DNA of 64,000 nucleotides from Granulosicoccus sp036478595 (GCA_036478595.1 JAZGEF010000003.1:164780-228779), one strand, 5' to 3'. Numbered from the stretch's first letter, positions 53,781-63,421 are shown. Notes: generated by a model from the letters alone, not told the origin. Program-made: numbers and translations.

Positions 53781-56272
53781 ACCCGCACGATCCGGACTGC
53801 ACATTTTTTGAAATCAGTTTGTTTGGAGATAGGATCGGTGGCGTCTAACGTTACTTTATTGATTAGTTGCCCGGCATCAAACCAGGGCACAAACACAAGG
53901 CCTCTGGGCGGTTTATTTCTGCCACGTGTCTCTACACGAGTTCTGATTTCACCGCGACGGGATTGAACGGCGACCTGAGTGCCTCTACGTAGTTCAAGTG
54001 CTGCGGCATCGTCGGGGTGCATATACACCTTGGCTTCGGGGTAGGCACGGTAGAGTTCTGGTACGCGCTGTGTCATAGAGCCGGAATGCCAATGCTCTAG
54101 CACCCTACCCGTGCTCAACCACAAGGGATAAGCATCGTCGGGAGATTCTGGGGGCGGCTCATAGGGCAGGGCAAAAATTACCGCCTTGCCGTCTTTGTGG
54201 CCATAAAATTCAAAGCCTTTGCCTTCGCCCACGTAGGGATCGCTGCCCTCACGATATCGCCATTTGGTTTCCTTGCCATCGACAACCGGCCAACGCAGGC
54301 CATGCGCTTCGTGGTATGCATCAAAGTCGGCCAAATCATGACCATGTCCACGACCGAATCTAGCGTACTCTTCAAACAAGCCTTTCTGAATATAGAAACC
54401 AAATGCTTCGGCTTCCTGGTTAGTGTAATCCTGATCCATGTCGGTCGATGGAAACTGATCGACCTGTCCATTTGCGTACAACACCTCAAAGAGTGTTTTG
54501 CCCTTAAACTCTGGGTTAGCATCGAGCAATTCGCTTGGCCATACCTCATCGGTTGTGAACCGTTTGGAAAACTCAACAAGCTGCCATAAATCCGATTTGG
54601 ATTCGCCAGGCGCATCAACCATCTGGTGCCAGAACTGAGTCCGTCGTTCGGCGTTGCCATAAGCCCCTTCTTTTTCAACCCACATAGCAGTGGGCAAGAT
54701 AAGATCGGCTGCTTGGGCTGTGACGGTCGGATAGGCATCAGAGACAACGATGAAATTTTCAGGGTTACGGTAACCCGGCAAACCTTCTTCGTTAATATTT
54801 GGACCGGCCTGCATGTTGTTGTTCACTTGCACCCAATACGCATTAAGCTTGCCGTCTTTGAGCATACGACTTTGTTGTACTGCGTGATAACCGGGTTTGG
54901 CAGGTATGGTGCCCTCAGGTAGTTTCCAGATTTTCTCGGCAATATCACGATGTTCTTTTTTATTGACAACTAGGTCGGCCGGCAAACGATGTGAAAAAGT
55001 ACCCACCTCACGCGCAGTGCCGCAGGCGGAGGGTTGCCCAGTTAAGGAGAACGGTGAATTACCGGGTGTTGATATCTTGCCGGTCAACAGGTGAATGTTG
55101 TAAATCAGGTTGTTACACCAAACACCACGTGTGTGCTGATTAAAACCCATCGTCCAAAATGAGGTGACCTTAATCTCAGGATCGGCATAGAGCTTGGCGA
55201 TTTTTTCTAGTGTTTCTTTTGATACGCCTGATAGATTGGAAACGTAATCAGCATCGTAGTCTTTAACGAAGGTTGCAAATTCGTCGAATGTCATTGGCTC
55301 AGAGCCACCCGCTTTATCTGCATTGGCCGCCGCTTTTTCAAGTGGGTGCTCGGGGCGCAAACCATAGCCTATATCTGTATTGCCACGCTTAAAATGAGTG
55401 TGTTTGTTAACAAAATCCCAGTTAACTGCATTGTGCTCGATAATGTAGTTAGCGATGTAATTAAGCATTGCCAAGTCAGTTTGCGGCGTGAATACTGCCG
55501 GAATATCTGCTAAATCAAAACTACGATGTTCAAAGGTGGACAACACTGCAACTTTTACATGTGGCGCGCTGAGGCGCCGATCCGTTACGCGTGTCCAGAG
55601 GATGGGGTGCATCTCGGCCATATTCGAACCCCAGAGTACAAATGCGTCTGCGTGTTCCATGTCGTCGTAACACCCCATTGGCTCATCCATGCCGAAGGTG
55701 CGCATAAACCCCCCTACCGCCGACGCCATGCAATGGCGAGCGTTGGGGTCAATATTGTTGGATCGAAAACCAGCTTTAAATAGTTTAGACGCGGCGTAAC
55801 CTTCCCAAACTGTCCACTGACCAGAGCCGAACATGCCAACCGCTGTAGGTCCTTTCTCCCTTAGCGCTTTTTTATATTTTACTTCCATGATGTCGAAGGC
55901 TTGATCCCATGTGACCGGCGTGAAATCACCTTCCTTATGAAATTTGCCATCACGCATGCGCAGCAGAGGTTGAGTTAGGCGATCCGCGCCATACATCACT
56001 TTGGATAAAAAATACCCTTTGACACAATTGAGCCCGCGGTTAACTTCTGATTTAATATCTCCGTGCGTCGCAACGACCCGACCCTCTTTCACTGCCACAT
56101 TAACGCTGCAGCCTGTACCGCAAAAACGGCAAGGTGCTTTCGACCATTTCAGCTTCGTGTATTCAGACTCGGTTATGAGGTTTGTTGCCGATGCAGGAAT
56201 ATGGATACCTGCTACCGCCGCAGCTGTTAATGCGGCTGAACTGTGTATAAATTCGCGACGGGTAATTCTCAT
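53777..56272 (-). CDS. napA: Periplasmic nitrate reductase catalytic subunit (NapA)
   Basis: Mo-bisMGD enzyme that reduces nitrate to nitrite in the periplasm. It has 831 residues: a Tat signal (RREFIHSS), and 4Fe-4S ligands Cys48, Cys51, Cys55 and Cys83. The presumed Mo-ligand cysteine is in NARHCMASAVGGF. ATGA overlaps with napD and napB. Confidence 0.97.
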   Translation of the reverse strand: MRITRREFIHSSAALTAAAVAGIHIPASATNLITESEYTKLKWSKAPCRFCGTGCSVNVAVKEGRVVATHGDIKSEVNRGLNCVKGYFLSKVMYGADRLTQPLLRMRDGKFHKEGDFTPVTWDQAFDIMEVKYKKALREKGPTAVGMFGSGQWTVWEGYAASKLFKAGFRSNNIDPNARHCMASAVGGFMRTFGMDEPMGCYDDMEHADAFVLWGSNMAEMHPILWTRVTDRRLSAPHVKVAVLSTFEHRSFDLADIPAVFTPQTDLAMLNYIANYIIEHNAVNWDFVNKHTHFKRGNTDIGYGLRPEHPLEKAAANADKAGGSEPMTFDEFATFVKDYDADYVSNLSGVSKETLEKIAKLYADPEIKVTSFWTMGFNQHTRGVWCNNLIYNIHLLTGKISTPGNSPFSLTGQPSACGTAREVGTFSHRLPADLVVNKKEHRDIAEKIWKLPEGTIPAKPGYHAVQQSRMLKDGKLNAYWVQVNNNMQAGPNINEEGLPGYRNPENFIVVSDAYPTVTAQAADLILPTAMWVEKEGAYGNAERRTQFWHQMVDAPGESKSDLWQLVEFSKRFTTDEVWPSELLDANPEFKGKTLFEVLYANGQVDQFPSTDMDQDYTNQEAEAFGFYIQKGLFEEYARFGRGHGHDLADFDAYHEAHGLRWPVVDGKETKWRYREGSDPYVGEGKGFEFYGHKDGKAVIFALPYEPPPESPDDAYPLWLSTGRVLEHWHSGSMTQRVPELYRAYPEAKVYMHPDDAAALELRRGTQVAVQSRRGEIRTRVETRGRNKPPRGLVFVPWFDAGQLINKVTLDATDPISKQTDFKKCAVRIVRV

Positions 56273-56601
56273 TGGGCTACCTCTAGTTCATCAGTCATGG
56301 ACTGAGCGGAGTCGCAGTAGTGATAAACCAAGTTAACGTTTAGCACATCGACCAACTGGTTGAGATCCGCAATGACGCGATTAATATCGCCCTGCTGAGA
56401 TACTTCCATAACAACCACAAGCACACTATCGCGCTCATCCTCGACACCCGCCTTATCTGAATAGCAAGTGCAATGTGGCATGGATTTTATTTGCCGCTCA
56501 ATGCTACCTCGAGACTCGGGCCTAAGTTGTACAACAAGGCTTGCGATGTGGACATCCTGTTTCGAAGGAGTTTCGGCAAGAATTGGGATTACACCATGCA
56601 T
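56269..56601 (-). CDS. napD: NapD, chaperone for NapA
   Basis: Small cytoplasmic protein that binds the NapA Tat signal and prevents early export. It has 110 residues from the ATG at 56601, which follows an ACAGG ribosome site. The conserved VHIASLVVQLRPE strand comes after a ~16-residue N-terminal extension. Overlaps napA by four bases. Confidence 0.88.
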   Translation of the reverse strand: MHGVIPILAETPSKQDVHIASLVVQLRPESRGSIERQIKSMPHCTCYSDKAGVEDERDSVLVVVMEVSQQGDINRVIADLNQLVDVLNVNLVYHYCDSAQSMTDELEVAQ

Positions 56602-56605
56602 AAAG

Positions 56606-56767
56606 TTAACCTGTTGGAGGGCCGCCGAAAATTTGGAAAATCCAAACCATAAATCCGTATCCGCCAACAATAGCTATTGAAAGAATCGGTGCGAGAAGTG
56701 CAGTCAGAAACAAGAAGCTTTGCAGCTCCTCTCTTTTTAACGAATCAGTAGTCGTTTCAGTTGGCAT
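56606..56767 (-). CDS. napE: NapE, small membrane protein of the nap operon
   Basis: A 53-residue single-helix protein (hydrophobic segment about 17-44, ending FGGPPTG), typical of NapE; role unknown. It uses the ATG at 56767 (MPTETTT...); the frame is open from 56821. It leads napEDABC. Confidence 0.85.
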   Translation of the reverse strand: MPTETTTDSLKREELQSFLFLTALLAPILSIAIVGGYGFMVWIFQIFGGPPTG

Positions 56768-57159
56768 AGTAGTTAGTATCTTCTGCGTTCTTGACGTTCG
56801 TATTCCGGACGTTCGCTTCAACTCTAGTATGAACCAGGTTAAACAGAAATTGGTTTCTTTTTATATCATTTTTTGTTCGCGGCGCTATCGTTATTGGCAG
56901 AGCGAATCGTTGTACAACTCTTCAATAACGTCGATTCATATTTTGATTTAGATCAATAGGCGTATGCGCGTTTTCTGTTATATCGCAAACAAGCGAAACC
57001 TATGAGGTTCTGCCGACGGGTCACGCCGTGGGAAAAATTGCGATCACTATTGCCTAGATAATTGTGTCGGCATAATCGCATCGATGGCTGTTAAAAAAGC
57101 GCAAATGTAAGGTCTCATTCCGACTTAGCTCACCCGTTCAATTTTTTAGAGCAGAGCAC
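56768..57159. other. Divergent control region between nap and DUF2789 genes
   Basis: About 390 bases without a gene. It holds the FNR box (56943-56956), a perfect 10-bp palindrome GTTGTACAAC (56909-56918) of unknown meaning, and TATATC (56979-56984), which would be a -10 for rightward transcription. No coding frame is convincing. Confidence 0.55.
56943..56956. promoter_or_regulatory. FNR/Anr box
   Basis: TTGAT-TTAG-ATCAA is a perfect match to the FNR/Anr consensus. It lies 176 bases before napE. TATATC at 56979-56984 places a rightward start near 56991, which puts the box at -41.5, the class II position. On the nap side the -10 candidate is weak. Confidence 0.8.
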
Positions 57160-57435
57160 ATCGACACCGCAAAACATAATCTAGCAAATCGGTTTCTTCA
57201 ATTGGGTTTGAGTGCAGATATTGATAGTATTGACGCGTTTATTGATAAACATTCAGTGGATGATGGCGTCTCTTGGCACAATGCTACTTTCTGGACAAAG
57301 CCTCAGGCTCAATTCATAATAAAGAGCCGCGACGATGGTGCAGATTGGTCCCAGTTGCTTGATAAGCTTGATACCACTGCTCAGTGGAAACGATTTAAAT
57401 TGAAAATGATGGGATGGTTGCCCGCTGGGGGCTAA
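57160..57435 (+). CDS. DUF2789 family protein
   Basis: A ~91-residue small protein matching DUF2789 (AKHNLANRFLQLGL, then IDAFIDKH and FWTKPQAQFI); function unknown. No ATG or GTG is in frame; a TTG at 57202 would remove the conserved opening helix. The family's Met position aligns with an ATC codon at 57160 (ATC GAC ACC GCA), eight bases after AGAG, and I place the start there. A ~14-residue tail follows the usual end. Confidence 0.7.
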   Translation: MDTAKHNLANRFLQLGLSADIDSIDAFIDKHSVDDGVSWHNATFWTKPQAQFIIKSRDDGADWSQLLDKLDTTAQWKRFKLKMMGWLPAGG

Positions 57436-57560
57436 TGTAGGCTTATTAGGCGCTGCCCATGCTTGAGCAAACAAGGCTCCCGGAACGCTGCCATACGTGC
57501 GGGGATGACATTCCCAGCTCACACCTCTACTATGAGCATAACCACCAACTGAACAAGCCT

Positions 57561-57872
57561 GTGACCACTGCCCAACTAATAAACGACAAAATCGTTGATG
57601 AATTTCAGCCCATCTATCTGGATGTGATCAACGAGAGCGACAATCACAATGTCCCAGTTGGATCTGAATCACATTTCAAACTCGTGGTAGTGAGCGAGGC
57701 ATTTACAGACACATCACTAATACAACGTCATCGCGGTATTAATAAGCTGCTCGCCGATCAATTGGCTGGGGCGATACACGCCTTAAGCCTGCATACTCAC
57801 ACACCTGAAGAGTGGGAAAAACGCGGCGGCTCGGTGCCAACATCGCCTCCTTGCAGGGGTGGCTCAAAATAA
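57561..57872 (+). CDS. bolA: BolA family protein
   Basis: Small protein of the BolA family, which pairs with monothiol glutaredoxins in iron-sulfur handling and affects cell shape. Core NESDNHNVPVGSESHFKLVV, then VSEAF and HALSLHTHTPEEW. The GTG at 57561 gives a typical BolA N-terminus (MTTAQLINDK..., 104 residues). The frame is open back to an ATG at 57459, adding a 34-residue piece with a CxxC pair (CHTC) that is not part of known BolA. Confidence 0.88.
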   Translation: MTTAQLINDKIVDEFQPIYLDVINESDNHNVPVGSESHFKLVVVSEAFTDTSLIQRHRGINKLLADQLAGAIHALSLHTHTPEEWEKRGGSVPTSPPCRGGSK

Positions 57873-57909
57873 CTCAGCAAAAATTCGAGCCATCAACTTA
57901 CAGACATAA

Positions 57910-57932
57910 GCCTCAATCACTGAGGCATTTTT
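57910..57932 (+). terminator. Rho-independent terminator after bolA
   Basis: GCCTCA (57910-57915) and TGAGGC (57921-57926) form a 6-bp stem with a 5-base loop, followed by ATTTTT. It lies 38 bases after the bolA stop, before the convergent ABC-like gene. Confidence 0.8.
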
Positions 57933-57953
57933 GAACTAACCTCTGCCCACATT

Positions 57954-60900
57954 CTAATTGTCATCAAAGTCAGAAAAATCCACCCCCCGTTCAATAGCAT
58001 ACGCCCGCATTCCGGTAATCGTATCGGCTGCGCCCATCAAGTTTCCAGCCACTGACCGCATGAGGCTGGATGCTAACATCGCATCATTTTCGATTACGGC
58101 CATCAATTCAGGCGCACCAATGCGTAGGAACACACAGTGCCCTAGGGCGATAAGATCAAGTGGCCGTCGTTCTTTTAGAATTATTGACAGGTCTCCAATC
58201 AATCGCCCTGGCGTTATGTCCGACACCTTTCGCGTTTCGCCATTGTCAGTTGACCAATACAAGCCCGCCAAACCTTCGATGCATAAATAGGCCGCATCGG
58301 CCTCTTCACCTACTGCAAATATCGATTGATTGGGTTCCGCTTTGAACCATTGCGCGCCAAATGCGAGTAAGCGTTGTTGTTTGCGATCAAGCCCGCCAAA
58401 CAAATCTGTCTTTGCAAATTCCTCCATTTTACGATTGAGATCATTTCGTGCATCTGCATCTTGTGCAGCATCTTGCCGAGCACCGCCATCAATCCGCCCA
58501 TCAACAATCTCAACAAACAGATCGTATCTCTCTGGGTTTACTATTTTTTTCTCGATGAATATCTTGGTAGTATCAGGCATCAACTTACTCACACGCTCCC
58601 TCATGAGTTCGCGCTCATCACTATCATGGCTGGCAAGAGAATTGGCCAGAATCAGAATATCCGGTTTTTTGATACCTGCCCGACTGAAAGCCACCCGCTC
58701 CTTAAAAACGGCTGGCAGATTATCACCACCTGAGGATGTCGTTAGATCATGAATAGATTCGGCCGCCAAGCGTCTCAGATCATGCTCGTTCAGAACATCC
58801 ACGACAATATCTTCGATCATTTTTTCGCGTGAACCGGCCATTCTTGAGATCCGCCCAAATAGGGCATTGTCCATTAACGTCATCACTGGAATGTATTTTT
58901 GTGGATCAAGAGTCTCAAATAATTCGCCTAAATCTTCCACCATTTGAGCCGCAGATGTTCTGCGGATCTGTAGCACACGCTCCTTAAAGGCCTCACTGAA
59001 TGCCGGGCCCATCTGTTCAGACGAAAAAGCAAAAGGCACCGTCAGCATGAGTCCAAAATCTTCGGTGGGTAACCCGGCATCGCCAACCTCTCGTCGTTTT
59101 TTGATAATCGAACCTAGGCGTTGGTAGAGTTCTTCGTCCAGATTCAAACGCCGGAATAGCGGGTGATCTGTACCATCATCACCAAAAGTTGCCGTTAGGT
59201 TTTCGATTAGGGTAACAGACATTTGCATCAGCTCATCTGCGATCCCTTGCTGGTGAATAATACGAACAAAGTTGTCGTCTTTTGACAAGGACAGTTGCGT
59301 CAAGGCGCGAGTGGGCACGGCATAAAGCAGGTTGCTGCCTAAAGGCGAGACGGGGTTAAATTTATCTGGATGAAAACCATGAACAACGTCATCCAATCCT
59401 GCTGCAGCTATTCGACTTGCAATATCGGGCCGTAAACTTACAACCGCATCGGCTAATTTTTGATGCCACTGGTACACAATCTGCGAACGCAAAGCGCGGC
59501 GCACCATGAAGTCATCAATACCCATCGCCTGAACCAACTCGAACCACCACGCCCGAATTTCATCTGAAGTTTGCAGGCCAGCAACAGATGGATCAATCCA
59601 ATCTGTGTCAAAGGGATCGATGCTATTACCAGATTGTTCAGCTTTTTCTCGAAAGTCATCGATGTCTGCGCGATCATCGAAATTCTCAATGGGTTTATTT
59701 TTGAACGGCAATAGAATGTTTTCACCGAGGGTGCCTTCCAGGATATGCGGATTAGAATGCGCATAGCCAATACTATTAGCCAAGGTGACTTGATGTATGG
59801 TGTTCAAATCACGGCCAGCCATGGTGACTGATCCGCGCAGTGGAATAACTTCGCGGGTCAGTAGGTCCGCAAATGCTAGGGCCGCTGTTTCATTGTCAGT
59901 CTTGACAGCAACACGAGCACCTTGCGGTATCGAGAGACAAATATCCTCCAATACGATTTGGCCGTCTTCATCCCGAATGGTGACATCATTAATCTCGATG
60001 TCACCTTTTAAGTTGGAGGCACCATCTGGCGTGCCTTCATACAGGCTGCTATCTACCAGAGCGCTAGGTGCGAAACGCTCGACAACCGCCTCCCATCTTA
60101 TAGCCACGTCCTGCGTTGCGTTGTAAAAGGCCAGTAGTTCTTTCCATGGTGAGGACATATCTTTAAATGCTGCTAAGGCTGCAACCAGAGCCCCAACCGT
60201 GATGTGCCCCTTAATCGCCAGATAGCCGCCGACAGAATAGAAAAAGAATGGCGTCAACTGATTAATGAAATTATTCAGAAATTTCATAAAGAACTTCTTC
60301 TGATAAATCTCAAACCGAATGTTATACAAATTACCCAAACGATTAGAAAACAGTGACATTCGGTATCGCAACCCGCCGTTGGTTCGAATATCGCTTACCC
60401 CTGCTGCCGTTTCACCAATATCGGCAGCGAGCCTACGCACTTCTTGTATCCGGCCTTTATTGAGTAAGTTGATTTGACGCTGCAATATGGGAATGATCCA
60501 CGCTTGTAACGGGATCAAAGCGATCGCGGCCAATCCAAACCAAAGGCTCTGTGCAAACAGAAACACCAGAATGGTGATCATCTGGCCTGCCTGGAGAATG
60601 GGTTGTGACAACATATCACCCATAATTCCACCCAGCGGCTCGGCCTCTGAGGTTACCATCGACACCAATTCACCTTGGCTGGTGCTTCGGAAAAAAGGCC
60701 GGGGAAATCGTAAGATGCGAGTTAACAGTTGATAACGGAATCGGCGCAATAGACGTTCAGCGAGCACGCCTTTCATGGTGTTAAGCCGCATCTTCAATAG
60801 CCCATTGACCACGACAGCCAACAGAAATGCGGCGCATAGCACCAGTAAAAATTGAACTTGACTGAGTGAGACTCCCAGCAGTACCACACCGTCATTAGAA

Positions 60901-61043
60901 CCACCAATTGCATCATTGATGATGCGTTTAGGCAGCTCAAGTGATACGTACAAAATGGGGAAGGTCAGCAGTGTGACCAACAATAGAATGATCTGATCCC
61001 TCTTTGAGTATTTCCAGATGAACGTAAAAATGCTCTTTTCCAT
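57954..61043 (-). CDS. ABC-exporter-like protein with degenerate ATPase and cyclic-nucleotide-binding domain
   Basis: A 1029-residue inner-membrane protein. Residues 1-320: six-helix ABC exporter membrane domain. Residues 347-445: first half of an ABC ATPase, but the Walker A (372-390) has no GxxGxGK-S/T (reads VKTDNETAAL). Residues ~446-710: a long insertion of unknown fold. Residues ~720-850: second half, with SSGGDN in place of LSGGQ and ILANSLAS in place of the ILDEATS Walker B. Residues ~880-1020: cNMP-binding-type domain. ATP hydrolysis seems impossible (inference). Follows mscS by 81 bases. Confidence 0.8.
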   Translation of the reverse strand: MEKSIFTFIWKYSKRDQIILLLVTLLTFPILYVSLELPKRIINDAIGGSNDGVVLLGVSLSQVQFLLVLCAAFLLAVVVNGLLKMRLNTMKGVLAERLLRRFRYQLLTRILRFPRPFFRSTSQGELVSMVTSEAEPLGGIMGDMLSQPILQAGQMITILVFLFAQSLWFGLAAIALIPLQAWIIPILQRQINLLNKGRIQEVRRLAADIGETAAGVSDIRTNGGLRYRMSLFSNRLGNLYNIRFEIYQKKFFMKFLNNFINQLTPFFFYSVGGYLAIKGHITVGALVAALAAFKDMSSPWKELLAFYNATQDVAIRWEAVVERFAPSALVDSSLYEGTPDGASNLKGDIEINDVTIRDEDGQIVLEDICLSIPQGARVAVKTDNETAALAFADLLTREVIPLRGSVTMAGRDLNTIHQVTLANSIGYAHSNPHILEGTLGENILLPFKNKPIENFDDRADIDDFREKAEQSGNSIDPFDTDWIDPSVAGLQTSDEIRAWWFELVQAMGIDDFMVRRALRSQIVYQWHQKLADAVVSLRPDIASRIAAAGLDDVVHGFHPDKFNPVSPLGSNLLYAVPTRALTQLSLSKDDNFVRIIHQQGIADELMQMSVTLIENLTATFGDDGTDHPLFRRLNLDEELYQRLGSIIKKRREVGDAGLPTEDFGLMLTVPFAFSSEQMGPAFSEAFKERVLQIRRTSAAQMVEDLGELFETLDPQKYIPVMTLMDNALFGRISRMAGSREKMIEDIVVDVLNEHDLRRLAAESIHDLTTSSGGDNLPAVFKERVAFSRAGIKKPDILILANSLASHDSDERELMRERVSKLMPDTTKIFIEKKIVNPERYDLFVEIVDGRIDGGARQDAAQDADARNDLNRKMEEFAKTDLFGGLDRKQQRLLAFGAQWFKAEPNQSIFAVGEEADAAYLCIEGLAGLYWSTDNGETRKVSDITPGRLIGDLSIILKERRPLDLIALGHCVFLRIGAPELMAVIENDAMLASSLMRSVAGNLMGAADTITGMRAYAIERGVDFSDFDDN

Positions 61044-61124
61044 ATTCTGCTCGCTTGGTGATTCGATGGTTCTAGGGATTAATAAATTGCACGACTACCC
61101 GGCGCAGAGGCTTGGCGCGCGATG

Positions 61125-63386
61125 CTAAGTAATCGATTTTTCTTCACTTGCCTCTGAAGCAGCTGCACCGATCGCTTTTTTATCAGCCTCAGAGAGCTCC
61201 AGGTCACCAGGCGCTGCATTATCCAATTTAACTCGCACCTCCTTTCGCGCAAACTGAATGCCGTTCGCATCAAAATCTTTTTGCACGCGTGCAAATATCT
61301 CTTTACGAATCACGAACTGCTTACCAGGCTTCACCATGAATTTACCGCGTAATACGATGCCCACATCATCCACCCGAACAACACCTTGAGATTTGAACGG
61401 GCTGAAAAAATCATCACCAAACTCAGGATGTTCAAGTAAATCTAAACCAATTTGTTTAAAGATCTTTTTAACCTTAATCAAGTCAGTTTCAAATGGCACG
61501 GTGAATTGCAACTTCATGATTGTCCAATCCCTTGAATAGTTGGTTATCTTCGGGATTTCCCCGTAAGGGATGGTATGAATCGGTCCACGATGATGGCGTA
61601 GCTGCATCGCTCGCAGCGAAATTTTTTCAACGGTGCCCATTGTCCCCTCTACATTGACGTACTCACCGGCTCTAAATGCATCATCAATTAAGAAGAACAA
61701 TCCCGATACGATATCACCGACCAATTTCTGAGCACCAAAGCCGATAGCAAGGCCAACGATACCCGCACCGGCTAATAACGGCGTTGTATCGACACCAATA
61801 TCACCCAATGCAATGAGCACCGTCATGATCACAATGGCCGCTTGTACAAACCAAGTTATCAGTGGCAACACAGTAGATAGCCGTGACCCGCCTGGCCCAC
61901 CGCCGTCGCCACCCGGGCCCGCTGGTTCAATCACGCCGTCTGGTGACGTGTTTTCTGCCGCTAATTTGCGATTTAGCCACAGTGTCACAATTTCCCAACA
62001 CAAGTAACCAACCGAAATTATCCCAATAAAACTAATAAATCTTTGAGTCTTTATCGTGCCGATATCAGCCGTGTTCATATCGGCAAGGTCGACCTCCCAG
62101 ATCCAAGTTAGCCAAGCCAAAACAAACAACACCACGAGTAGTCTGCCAATTCTTATATAACTGCGCTTGGTAGACTCGTAGGCCTGTTGAGCCATTGCAC
62201 CTTCGCCGCTTATCTCTGGCGTTAAATGTTTCACAAGCCCTCGGACAACAGTATCCATGATCGGCGCAAGCAATAAAATAAACATCGTCGAATATTGAAC
62301 ACCATTTGCGATCAGATCAAACTTACCCTGTGCCCCAAGTACCTCTACCAATATCCAACTACTCACTATTACCAACAGAGCGTAATAAGGATATAGCCTT
62401 GCCACGGTCCTTTCCCGTGACGTGGCATCATCGTCCTTACCATTGATGATATCAATCAAGGCGAAACGTGATCGCCAGGCAATGAATGCGAAGTAAAGAT
62501 GAATCACTAAATTCACCACAAACCCAATTCTGGATCGGATATGTTCAGCACCTGGTACGCCTTGGAGATCTATAACGGATAAGAAAATACCAACCAACAA
62601 TGCAACACCGACTAAATGCCTATGTAAGAATTTTGCAGATGCATCACTAGTGTGAATCAGCCGCAAATCAGAGCGCTGTGGCGCGAATGCAAATTTCAAT
62701 ACAACCGAAAACAATCTTGGAATGAGTACAAGATTCCACAGCATGTGATGAGTGATATAGTGCGAGCCGGGATCAACCAATTGCTCTATCACAAACTGAG
62801 ATACGACAATAAACGCTATCAAGCCGGATAAATCGAGAATTAATCGCCTGAAAAGTATCTTTAATGTCTCTAACAATGAATGATGCGAGGAGGATTCATC
62901 TACTATTGATCGCCACGTTTGCGTTATTTGCCTGACCAGATATTCAACTAAAATACCGGCTGCGATTGCAGTGAAAAACACACCCAGCCACCTTAACCAA
63001 CCACCAGGTTCAAGGCTCTTGATAAATAAGAGAAATACCTCAGCCTGATCGGAAATCATATTAGGGAAATTTTCGACTGCCGCCCCTACTGCGATTGGAA
63101 TACTCGTGGTGACAAGACTAAACAGGCTTACCTCATCCGTATCACTCTCAGTATTCTGCTTTTCGGCGACAACATCTAATTGCTGCAATAACAGATCTCT
63201 AACCTCGCTGTCAGACAAACGAGACACCAGTGCCCTCACCGCTTCCGGGTTGTCAATGGCGGATAGCTCTACGGCGGTTTCATTCAAAACTGATGACAAG
63301 GAGAGTTGTTGTGCACTGGCGTTAAGGGTGACGCCAAACAACATCACAACACCAAGCAGGAAGGTGTTGGGGTGAAAATATTTCAT
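61125..63386 (-). CDS. Large MscS-family mechanosensitive channel
   Basis: A 753-residue channel: signal peptide (about 1-26), periplasmic helical region, several extra membrane helices, then the MscS pore and beta domain (GLAIGFGAQKLVGDIVSG, then the GEYVNVEGTMGTVEKISLRA strand). The C-terminal alpha/beta part ends in a charged tail. It releases solutes on membrane tension, by family. A Gly/Pro-rich loop (PAGPGGDGGGPGGSR) precedes the pore module. Gene order suggests co-expression with the ABC-like protein. Confidence 0.88.
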   Translation of the reverse strand: MKYFHPNTFLLGVVMLFGVTLNASAQQLSLSSVLNETAVELSAIDNPEAVRALVSRLSDSEVRDLLLQQLDVVAEKQNTESDTDEVSLFSLVTTSIPIAVGAAVENFPNMISDQAEVFLLFIKSLEPGGWLRWLGVFFTAIAAGILVEYLVRQITQTWRSIVDESSSHHSLLETLKILFRRLILDLSGLIAFIVVSQFVIEQLVDPGSHYITHHMLWNLVLIPRLFSVVLKFAFAPQRSDLRLIHTSDASAKFLHRHLVGVALLVGIFLSVIDLQGVPGAEHIRSRIGFVVNLVIHLYFAFIAWRSRFALIDIINGKDDDATSRERTVARLYPYYALLVIVSSWILVEVLGAQGKFDLIANGVQYSTMFILLLAPIMDTVVRGLVKHLTPEISGEGAMAQQAYESTKRSYIRIGRLLVVLFVLAWLTWIWEVDLADMNTADIGTIKTQRFISFIGIISVGYLCWEIVTLWLNRKLAAENTSPDGVIEPAGPGGDGGGPGGSRLSTVLPLITWFVQAAIVIMTVLIALGDIGVDTTPLLAGAGIVGLAIGFGAQKLVGDIVSGLFFLIDDAFRAGEYVNVEGTMGTVEKISLRAMQLRHHRGPIHTIPYGEIPKITNYSRDWTIMKLQFTVPFETDLIKVKKIFKQIGLDLLEHPEFGDDFFSPFKSQGVVRVDDVGIVLRGKFMVKPGKQFVIRKEIFARVQKDFDANGIQFARKEVRVKLDNAAPGDLELSEADKKAIGAAASEASEEKSIT

Positions 63387-63421
63387 GGCATAAATCTCTT
63401 ATGAATTTTCATGTCATTCCT

